Source: Philonthus cognatus
Taxonomy: Eukaryota; Arthropoda; Insecta; Coleoptera; Staphylinidae
NCBI GenBank assembly: GCA_932526585.2
Contig: OW052242.1
Coordinates: 52,322,975-52,386,974, forward strand
DNA: 64,000 nucleotides
Reading direction: 5' to 3'
The notes beneath the pieces are model-generated. The model had not been told where the DNA came from and did no database searches. It worked only from the letters and a program-made list of their open reading frames with translations. Positions 55,735 through 64,000 of the stretch are shown here, one piece after another. Position 1 is the stretch's first letter; each line of letters starts with the position of its first letter. Both the position numbers and the translations under genes were made by a program.

Positions 55735-56192
55735 GCGTGAAGTAAAATTTCGAGTTTAGAAAAGCCTGAGCATTTCGTTTATATGGTTAACACGTTGATC
55801 ACCACCTTCATAAAAATCAAATTATTACCTTAGGTCGCTGCTTAAGTTTTTGTTCCAATTATACAAATATTATTATTTATAACAGAATAATAAAGCAAAC
55901 ATTTGAAAGGACTTAAACGTTTTTGAACGTTCAAGCAATACTAGTTTCGCCGCATGGGCAGCATGCCACGATTTTTTAAAAGATGTTTCTAGATGCGGCA
56001 CAAGGTGCATGCCGCGGGGACTAAACGCAAATTTAACTGCGGCATAAGTGAATGCCGCGCGACGATCAACGTATTAATAATTAATAAACTTTACGAACTT
56101 ACGCATGAACATTTGATTTATTTGCTCCGCTTCGATACGCGACCAAATCAAATATTTGAGGCTTTTCTAAACTCGAAATTTTACTTCATGCT
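55735..56192. repeat. HP 25, split by a piggyBac-type element
   Basis: Left stem 55735-55775 with flank GGTCTGGC; returning arm 56120-56192 with turn CTCCGCTTCGATACGCGACC. Between them are the insertion at 55787-56077 and some 40 bp of HP-adjacent sequence. Confidence 0.7.
55787..56077. mobile_element. Non-autonomous piggyBac-type element
   Basis: TTAA at both ends (55787-55790 and 56074-56077) is the piggyBac target. Inside follow CACGTTGATC and the complement of TACGTTGATC as termini. Three GC-rich foldbacks of the GCGGCA...TGCCGC kind lie at about 55950-56060. No transposase. Confidence 0.7.
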
Positions 56193-57764
56193 TAACAAGG
56201 AATAAAGAAACACATTTATAAATATTCTTTTGTGTTAGAGAAGATTCCAATATAAGAAATTTGAGCTATAAAAAAAACAACACGAAATGTTTATTATTTT
56301 TATAAATACCATTCCTTCCATAGTTATTATATCTACATTTACCAAACGAATTGGGAAATGTATACATTTATACTATTTTATTTTATTTTCAATTCCTAAA
56401 AGAAACAAACAAAACATATGCCAAACTTAATTAAAAACTTATGAAATTGGTCATGGTTTTTGAAATTATTATATTTTTTAAATATCATTTTTTTAATTTA
56501 ATTTCAAATTCAAATAAACGAAAGTAAACTATCGTGTTTCAATCTCAATCATATTTCTGTTCAATCTCATATTTTTGGAAAAATGTAATTTTACACGAAG
56601 AACTGGACAATTTCTATGAAATGTTCTGTATATTTCAATTGGTGATTGTTCCGGTTTTACAAGCACGAGTTTTGGCAGTGTTCGTAAAACCGGAACAACT
56701 ATAAATGTGTTAAGTTATGATTGCTTATTTTGAGTATTCAAGAAACAAATAAAAATTTAAACTAACAGAAGTGGAAAAGTGACGATTTCGTTAATTTTTA
56801 ATTTTATTATTAAAATTCAATGTCGTGCAAATTATACTACTATTAATAAATAAATAAATTTCAATTTGAAGCGAAATTAAATTGAGAACTGAAAAACATA
56901 TTTAAAAATATGTGCATCTCGTTTAATTTGTTTGTATTTATTTTTCATAGAAACTCGACTGTTATGAAATTAATTCTAACTTTACGCAAAAATTACTTAA
57001 AACCTGTAAAAAAAAAATATTTAAGTTTCACGAATATGGAATTCTCACCTTTCGAATATTTAAAATGTTCAAAAGATGTCTCTGGATTTTCATGAAACTT
57101 AAATATCCCTTTTAGAGGTGTTAACTTATTTTTATTTAAAGTTAGAATTTATTCTTACCAAATTTCAGAAATACTTTTTCTGGTTTCTATGTTTTTTATT
57201 GGAAGAAATACAATTTTGGGACAAGTAAAATTTGTTTAGTATGTGTCATAACTGAAAATCCCTTTATTTTCTTCTTATTTACATATTTTCATTGTCCTCC
57301 ATATTATAATCTTTAATTAAAAACCTGACTTAACCGGTATACATTTGGTTTTATTAACGATTATCCAATTTTTGATTTGTTTTAACATTTTGTGTCCACC
57401 GATGGTATAATTTTTTTTTTTTTAATATGACCAATCAAATTTGACATTTCAAGAATTTAGTGGTGTGATGCAGGATGTGTCTTAGGTTAGGACAAGATTA
57501 ATCACATGTTATGTTGTAAATAAAGTTTTAGTTTGTAGGTTATGTGAAGGGAAATCTGATATTAATATGACAACTCAAGTAACACAAAGATTACGATTAC
57601 AAATGTATTTACCTATCATCGCCTCAAATTATTTATACCTACTACCAATTTAATAATGTGCCTGTGAGGATCAGGTAGGATAGGAGGATCAGGTAATATT
57701 CTTTGCTCAGGAATATCTGTTTTCTTTAATATCTGCCTATTTATATGTTCAAGTTTAAAAAGTT
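56193..57764. other. AT-rich; one strong hairpin, no gene
   Basis: 56646-56698 is a hairpin with a perfect 15-bp stem (TTGTTCCGGTTTTAC and complement) and a 23-nt loop. Otherwise low-complexity DNA. The small frame at 56910-57095 has no known motif. Confidence 0.45.
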
Positions 57765-57894
57765 CTAAATACAAGAAATGTTTCGTTTTGGTATACATGT
57801 TACGATATTTCAATGTAAATTTTCCGACATTCGCAATCTTATTAAAAACTTTCAATTTAAAAACTCTAACGAGTGTTTTCCACTCCCAGACTAA

Positions 57895-58002
57895 GCATGA
57901 AGTAAAATTTCGAGTTTAGAAAAGCCTGAAAACTTGGCTTGGTCGCGTAGCGCAGCGGAGCGAACAAGCCAAAATTTCTAAACTCGAAATTTTACTTCAT
58001 GC
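57895..58002. repeat. HP palindrome 26 with shared flank
   Basis: Left flank CACTCCCAGACTAAGC, turn GGTCGCGTAGCGCAGCGGAG, right arm shortened. The flank to about 58130 (ending AAAGAAAAAATCCCTATA) matches HP 11 and the ends of the foldback family. Confidence 0.8.
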
Positions 58003-58351
58003 GCTTCGCGTATAACACACTGATTTAAAGTGGAGTTCAAAATATACTGGTTAGTTCTGATCACATGTTCATTAATTTTACAAATGTTAATATGGAATAT
58101 GTGAATGTATACTTAAAAGAAAAAATCCCTATATGTTTTGTGTAAAGTTGAAAGTTGTAGCGTTCTCTTTTTTAAAATCTCTGCATCTTTAAAATTGATT
58201 TGACAAATTATGATTTATTTGTCACATTGATAATTATTTACCAACATCTCAAAATTTGATGTTTAAAATAACCTACTGAAAATAATCGCAGTAACTTAGG
58301 GTATTTGGTCATATTAAAAAAAACAGAGTTTACATATACATTTTCATTATT

Positions 58352-58690
58352 ATGCAAGGTGACTGTATTTCGTGAAAATGCATGGTGATCTCGGATATCT
58401 GAAGAGTTGGAGGCAAAGTTGGGGCGAAGTTGCGTATTTTTGCTAATAATAATTTCAACTCAATATCTTCTATTTTCTCAAGATATTGTGAATAAACTGA
58501 TTTTTCAGAGAGGAATGTTGCAACATTCTTAATTATATTTTATTTGTAAAATATACTCAGGAATCAAGTTTAGTTTTTCTTATTCTCATTTTGGGATTTC
58601 ACATTTCTTGAATGATTTTTTTTAGTGATGTATTACATTAATAATTTATTTTACAGTTGATACATATTCTTGCTATTTTCTTTAATAATT
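58352..58690. mobile_element. Decayed end of the long-TIR family
   Basis: TGCAAGGTGACTGTATTTCG, then CGGATATCTGAAGAG and AGTTGGGGCGAAGTTGCGTA follow the left end of copies A-C; the right end is not found. Confidence 0.55.
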
Positions 58691-58849
58691 TGTAATTTAA
58701 TAACGTTTTAATTTGTTTGTTAGGTAATATTTATTTTATTTTCAGACAAAAGTATTATTTTTCTTTAACATTCTTTTAGTTCAGTATTTCACAATTAAAA
58801 TAAAGTAAATTTCAAATGTTACTGAATTAAAAAGATCTCTCTTGGAAAT

Positions 58850-59110
58850 GATCATTTATTCAAAGAGAGATTATCTTGGCAATCAGACGTTTCTAAATAT
58901 CAATAGAGATTCTCTTAGCAACTAGACATTTCCTATCGTCAAGTGAGATTCTCTTTACAATGAAACATTTCTCAATGTCAAGAGAGATTGGTCAAGGATT
59001 GAAAGTTTTAATATTACAATAAAATTTTAATCCTTGACTAATATCTCTTGACAACGAGAAACGTCTCATTGTTAGGAAAGTGTCTCTTGACAAAGAGAAA
59101 TATGTTTTGT
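58850..59110. repeat. AGAGATTCTCTT-type repeats and a foldback
   Basis: Five or more AGAGAGATT / AGAGATTCTCTT words at 35-65 bp spacing. TGTCAAGAGAGATTGGTCAA near 58977 returns as TTGACTAATATCTCTTGACA near 59034. Confidence 0.6.
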
Positions 59111-59515
59111 TTTTGTATTTTTACACTATTGTTATTTCATTCATATTATTTCTAATTACATTATTTTGAAGTTGATTAAATTATTTTCAAGAAATATAAT
59201 TAACGCTTGACTGTATAAAAAAAAATATCCAGATATTTCGGTTGAAAAGTTGAGGCAATATTTACGTAAAATTTCGTGTTTGAGGTGGAAATATTGTCCC
59301 TACGCAGGAATTCCAGTTGGTTTAAATTAATTGGAATTCCTTGCAAACATCTCGAGTGTGACCGGATTAAAATACATCCCCTTCAGAAAATTCCACCTAA
59401 ATATTATTCTATTTACCCACGAATTAAATTCAAACATAAACTGGATATAAAATTAAATAGACTCAAGTTCGTGAAGTTTATTAATTATTAATGAATATAA
59501 TACATTTAAAAACGC

Positions 59516-59594
59516 ATATAATAAATGATTTAGTATGATTAAACATGTAATGTTACATTTTTTACATTACTCAATACTAAATCATTTATTATAT
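59516..59594. repeat. Hairpin with perfect 21-bp stem
   Basis: ATATAATAAATGATTTAGTA(T) pairs with its complement at 59574-59594; the loop has a second small foldback (GTAATG/CATTAC). Confidence 0.7.
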
Positions 59595-60525
59595 TCTTTT
59601 ATGTCTGTTGTCACCAACTTCAATTAAATTTTCGTTGAATACATTTGTTTGTCGATTGAAATAGCCATATTTCATGTTATAAACATCAATGTCATGTGAA
59701 CTGATTGATTTTTTGACATGTATGTAACTATTACTAGATTTTAATTGATGAATAAGTATTGCTCGATTTAACTGACGTTGGTAGAACCCGGCAATAATGT
59801 ATTACATTTATGAATAATTCATAAACTTTTTGTACTTTTATTTTTGATCGCTTAATTATCAGTGTTAATATTAGACTTGATATGTACTTTTAATTTATTT
59901 TACACGTGTCAGGAAACTAAATATTATAACATAATACCATAATTTAAAATTACCTAAAATCATTATCAGAAGTCTAGGTTAATTAATTATTATTATTTCA
60001 TTATTGGAGGATATTTTCACTACTTGAATTTGATTAATAACTCGAATTATTCTCACGCGTTTAAACAAAATAATGATAAATCCTTTTCAATTAATTAACC
60101 ATCGATCAACATCCTTTAAAACCCGAATAATTTGTTATATTAATTCAAATTTATGAACAGGAGATATATTTAATTAACATGACGGAACTGAGACGCGAAA
60201 GCTTCCTTGTGATAATAATGGAAGGCTCGCAATTTCCGCTGTAAAATAACAATTTTCGTAAAATTAATTTCGCTCGTGTGTACGTACGTGTTTTTGATAA
60301 AGATTTCAACGCCTCTAAAATGTGATTAAAGGAGGAAACCTGTTTCCGTGGAAATAAAACACGTGTTTAAAAGGTGGATTAATTAGTAATCTGATGATGA
60401 AATGTGAAAATTGAGTGGGGAACTTTTCATCTGGATACATTTTGTGACAGTAATAATTTATAAAGGATCAAACTTTAGCAGCATATTTTGAATTTCACTG
60501 TAAATCAGTGGTTTATACGCGTGGC
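59595..60525. other. Single-copy-looking DNA, no gene recognised
   Basis: 60170-60450 is less AT-rich (GACGGAACTGAGACGCGAAA) and unlike any repeat in the window. No coding frame. Confidence 0.4.
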
Positions 60526-60570
60526 GCATGAAAGAAAATTTCGAGTTTAGAATAAGACTGAATATTTGAT
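60526..60570. repeat. HP half-copy 27
   Basis: Flank TATACGCGTGGC, stem GCATGAAAGAAAATTTCGAG, then lost. Confidence 0.65.
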
Positions 60571-60659
60571 ATAATTACTCTGTAAATGTTGTTGCATTTG
60601 TTATTTTTATAAAAGTGTTCAATTTGAAAATCTGACAAGTGTTTCCAGTCCTAGATTAA

Positions 60660-60734
60660 GCATGAAGTAAAATTTCGTGTATAAAAAAGCCTGAACGTTT
60701 CAGGCTTTTCTTAACTCGAAATTTTACTACATGC
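60660..60734. repeat. HP 28, shortened
   Basis: Stem with the turn GCCTGAACGTTTCAGGC only; no GC-rich centre. Confidence 0.75.
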
Positions 60735-60847
60735 GGCATACGTATAAAACACTGAAATATTGTGAAGATTAAAATATACTACTATAGCAGTATGTTCAAT
60801 CAGTAAAATTAAAACTTTACGTCAAATCAGTGTTTTGTACGCCTGGC

Positions 60848-60949
60848 GCATGAAGTAAAATTTCGAGTTTAGAAAAGCCTGAAAATTTGGTTTGGTCGCT
60901 CCGAACCAAATTTTAGGGCTTTTCTAAACTCGAAATTTTACTTTATGCT
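60848..60949. repeat. HP palindrome 29 (TTTGG subtype, shortened turn)
   Basis: Arm CCTGAAAATTTGGTTTGG, turn TCGCTCCG, returning AACCAAATTTTAGGG. Opposite to HP 28. Confidence 0.8.
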
Positions 60950-61600
60950 TAATCAGGAAGTGAAAACAAATCAACAATGTCGGAAACTTTACCCAATAAT
61001 AAATTATTTTCAACTAGTTTCATCATTCTTAAAAATAGCATTAAGTCGAAACTTAATTCACAGGAAAACAATGTATTAGTGAAATAAACAAAAAGAATTT
61101 TATTTAATATCCAATTTTAAACATGTCTCAGTTTCCTCACAGTCAATCGACTTGGTCATTTTTTTCTCCAATGCCAGAACACAGTTTCTTCCTTTCCCAA
61201 CAAGTTTGTTTATTTCTTGCATTATTTTAATGGAATACATCAATTCTTCGCATGTTCAAACAAAAATTTAACTTGGAGAAGTTATAACAGTAAATTTTTC
61301 TTTTAATTTAACACAATTTCATTTATTTACGAAATCAAAATTATTTATACTTTTTGTGCTTATATTTTTTTTTTACAAAAAATAATAATTAAATATTATA
61401 ATGATAATTAGGTGTGTTAAATTAAAGTGAATAACTTGTAAAAGTATATAATGTACTATTATTTTTTTCATTAGAATTATTAGTTTAGGAATACGAATAT
61501 ATAAATGACTATTATTTATTACAGGATTGTTACACCAGCGAACTTATCTCTTATAAGTATATAATGTACTATATTTCTTTAGTACCTACTAACTTCACAA
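60950..61600. other. AT-rich; Penelope-terminus relic
   Basis: 61005-61060 has TTCAACTAGTTTCATC and TTAAGTCGAAACTT, like Penelope ends elsewhere in the window. No gene. Confidence 0.4.
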
Positions 61601-61659
61601 CAATTATCATTTTACTTTTATATAAATAAAACAATTTAAACAATTTAAATATATATTGT

Positions 61660-61708
61660 GCATTCGCTACAATTATTTCGCCACACTGTGGCTTCTTCAG
61701 CCGAATAA
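61660..61708 (-). ncRNA. Hammerhead ribozyme, Penelope 3
   Basis: Minus strand: ATTCGG, core CTGAAGA (position 7 of the CTGANGA core is free to vary), an A, perfect stem GCCAC-AGT-GTGGC, GAAA, TAATTGTA, then GCGAAT. ATTCG and CGAAT close stem I apart from one inner mismatch. All three helices and the GAAA are present, so this is the best ribozyme candidate here. Such ribozymes are known from Penelope-like element termini. Confidence 0.65.
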
Positions 61709-61789
61709 ACGATAAATAAAATGTTTCGGGTCAGGTATATATACAATGTTTGTGGGGTGGTTTTTTTTCAAAAAAATAATATTAAAGAG

Positions 61790-63834
61790 GGGCGATTTTG
61801 GTAAGTCCGTTTGGTCGTTGAGAAGATATCCCGTGTATTTTCTTTTATTAATTTCCATGGACTCTATGATGTTGAGTATCCGGCCTTTTCTATCTTGATG
61901 TAGGACTTTGAAGTTTTCATCGAAGTGGTGATTTTCTTCTATGAGGTGGTTAGAGTATGTGGAGTTGGTTTTATTTTGTTGGAAGCTAGTTAAGTTTTCA
62001 TTTATCCTCTCTTGGAACTACCTTCCGGTTTGTCCTACATATACTTTGGGGCAGTTTTGCAATTCAGCAAATAGACGCTACTTTGTAGAGTTTTATTAAG
62101 GTTGTCTTTATTGTTTTTAATTATTTTACCTAAGGTGTTTTTGGTTCTATTTGATATATTTATATTTATTTTTTCTAACATTTTTCCAATTTTTGTGTTA
62201 TTTTTCCCGGTGTATGTTAATGAAGAATAGTTTTTCAAAGAGTTTTCTTTTATAATCGGGTTAATGAAATTAATTAATTTATTTCTTTGTTTTTAATTTA
62301 CTATTTTTTCAATTATTGATTTTTTTAAAGCCATTTGTATATGTAATTTGAAAAATTATTTTTAATTCTTTATCATAATTACTTTGTGTTATTTTCATCG
62401 ATAATAACCTATGTACTATACTACGATAATCAACTAATTTTTGTGCCATTGGGTGATTGGATTTATAATTAATTGACATGTCTGTGTGTGTCGGTTTGCG
62501 AAAAATTGAAAAACTGTGTTTGTTATTAATTCTTTTTATCGGTAAATTTAAGTAAATAATTGAATAATCTACTTCTATTTCTTTAGTGAATTGTATTTTT
62601 TTATGCTGTGAGTTTAATAGATGTAAAAAAGAATCTATCTGTCTATCGGTGTCATTAAATACTACAATTACATCATCGACGTACCTACACCAATAAACAC
62701 ATTTGTTAAATATCGGCAATTGAGATAATCTCACTTCAAAGTTATCCATAAATATCTCCGCCATCAGGGGACTTGGTGGGTTTCCCATGGCTAAGCCTTC
62801 CTTCTGGCGAAAACATTTATTGTTGAACTCTAAATAATTCTGTGACAGGCAGATTTCTAAGAGGTTAAGCATTTCCGATTTTATGATAGGATTTGTGTTA
62901 TTTTTTATTAGTTTATCTTTGATTAATGTGAAAACTTCGGTCGGTGGCACGTTCGTGAATAAATTCCTAACATCAAATGATACTAATTTGGTGGTGTTAG
63001 GTAAATATATATCTTTGCTGTTATTAATTAATTTGAAGCTGTTTTCAATTGAAGATTTTGGATTGAATTTAGTATGTTCCATAATATTATTTAACTTCTT
63101 AGCTTGTTGGGTACATTGGGCATTAAGATATGACACCACTGGTCTGATTGGGCTATTTTCTTTGTGGAGTTTAATTAATTCATATAATATAGTGGATCGC
63201 GGGTTCATATTTGTCAACAAATATTTTTCTTTTTCGGAGAAGAGAGCATTAGAGTTATTTATGGCTGTTTTTAAACTTATTTGGAATTGTTTTGTCAGAT
63301 CTTTACTAATGAGTGTGATATCATTATCTGAGAAAAAGGTTTCTATTTTATTAATATATTCATTTTTATCGATTGCAATTACCGTGCTTACTTTATCAGC
63401 TTTAGAGAAAGTTAAATTATGTTGTTTTGAAAGTTGCATAAGCGATTCTGCTGTTTTAACTTCATTATTATAATAATTATCACGTTTGGAATCATTACTG
63501 TTTTTGAGGTAATTAGCAAATTTGTATTTTTCTAAAAAATTGTTATCTATACGCTTTGATTAAAACACTTGGTTTGTTTCACTGATTTTTTATTTTTACT
63601 CCAACTAGTTTCGACCTTAGATCATTCTCAAGGAGATATGTAAAAATAAAAAATCAGTGAAACAAACCAAGTGTTTTAATCAAAGCGTATTAATTAAATA
63701 TGTTTCACCACGGGTTAAGTGAGAAATTAATTCATCAAATTGTTATCTGTTTTATTTAAAGAAGGTTCTGTCTCTACTGCTAATAATTCAATTTCTTTAG
63801 TACTTTCGTTATGTTTTATGTTGTATTTAATCAT
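61790..63834 (-). pseudogene. Penelope protein (RT + GIY-YIG), few breaks
   Basis: Translation can be followed from MIKYNIKHNESTKEIELL (about 63834) to the insertion, and again from NNFLEKYKFANYLK to a 376-residue open stretch from 63439. RT motifs: KLVSFDVRNLFTNVPP (A), GLAMGNPPSPLMAEIFMDN (B) and YRYVDDVIVVF (C), then IFRKPTHTDMSINY and KLVDYRSIVHRLL. A frameshift and stop near 62290-62310 separate the thumb from the frame 62238-62035, which enters GIY-YIG at SSVYLLNCKTAPK; another shift and a TAG follow within VYVGQTGR, and the nuclease domain continues to about 61790 (NIIESMEINKRKYTGYLLND). Three to four lesions plus the insertion inactivate it. Confidence 0.85.
63553..63736. mobile_element. 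185-bp hairpin element inserted in the Penelope gene
   Basis: A perfect stem of about 50 bp (ATACGCTTTGATTAAAACAC... and complement ending at 63691) encloses a 40-nt loop with AACTAGTTTCGACCTTAG and TCATTCTCAAGGAG. A 45-bp tail follows (TTCACCACGGGTTAAGTGAG). AATTGTTATCT stands on both sides as target duplication, and the gene reads through if it is removed. The same loop and tail sequences occur at 137-290 and 3890-4040. Confidence 0.75.
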
Positions 63835-64000
63835 TTAATCATATCATTTTAGTTTTAAATAGTTTAAAAGTACATAAAGAACTAGTATTTCTAATAAGTT
63901 TTGATAACAAGTAGCCGAATTTAAAAAAAAATGGTTTTAGTTTTAAAATTAGTTTGAAGAACTTTAAATAAAAAATAAAAATTACGATAAAATTCCTATA
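63835..64000. other. AT-rich end of window
   Basis: Upstream flank of the Penelope element; nothing recognised. Confidence 0.4.

Larger units (their letters stand above)
61600..63834 (-). mobile_element. Penelope-like element 3, nearly full length
   Basis: The minus strand encodes the RT and GIY-YIG of a Penelope protein with few breaks, and a hammerhead motif lies just after the coding end. A 185-bp hairpin element (63553-63736) with a target duplication is inserted near the N-terminus. Exact borders are not visible. Confidence 0.8.

Noticed and set aside
62883..63473. Plus-strand 196-residue hydrophobic frame
   Set aside because: It is the antisense of the Penelope reverse transcriptase, whose RT motifs are clear.

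Overview
The window looks like nuclear DNA of an insect. Beetle is my guess, not something the sequence proves. It is very AT-rich and built almost entirely of transposable elements. The insect signs are errantiviruses with a tRNA-Ser type primer site, Penelope-like retroelements carrying GIY-YIG domains, a MULE with 59- and 86-bp introns, and hAT, piggyBac, pogo/Tigger and mariner-type ends. I recognise no host gene, rRNA or tRNA. A few GC-richer, apparently single-copy islands (about 10380-10540, 11220-11500, 31090-31460, 42890-43170, 54690-54900, 60170-60450) may be ordinary intergenic or intronic DNA.

Layout. 1-4178 is a near-perfect inverted repeat with 2.1-kb arms around a (TA)n core; pogo-like ends, a foldback element and Penelope termini sit symmetrically inside it. 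5317-9376, 11668-13117 and 43321-45467 are three copies of a TA-flanked family with long inverted termini; the first has a hAT-like insertion with an exact 8-bp target duplication. 15233-16792 is another hAT element with a dead transposase. 17850-18839 and 30354-30811 are a filled and an empty copy of one small element. 19478-25531 is an errantivirus (180-bp LTRs, CGCG duplication) with a LINE inside its integrase. 28620-29978, 37958-38330, 41598-42668 and 61600-63834 are Penelope-like elements, several as inverted pairs and several with hammerhead-ribozyme-like motifs. 34919-37878 is a mariner-type element filled with a dead LINE and two (TA)n-centred palindromes. 47053-54070 is a LINE broken by a MULE with intact coding exons, followed by an internally deleted errantivirus whose env frame is open.

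One short palindromic repeat, here called HP, occurs about 29 times. It starts GCATGAAGTAAAATTTCGAG, reads into a variable GC-rich centre, and returns through the complementary arm. It sits inside at least three unrelated terminal-repeat families and has itself been hit by an errantivirus and a piggyBac element. Its recurrence, the exchange of both arms together between subtypes, and the repeated inverted duplications around (TA)n or Penelope ends are the features that standard annotation would not explain.
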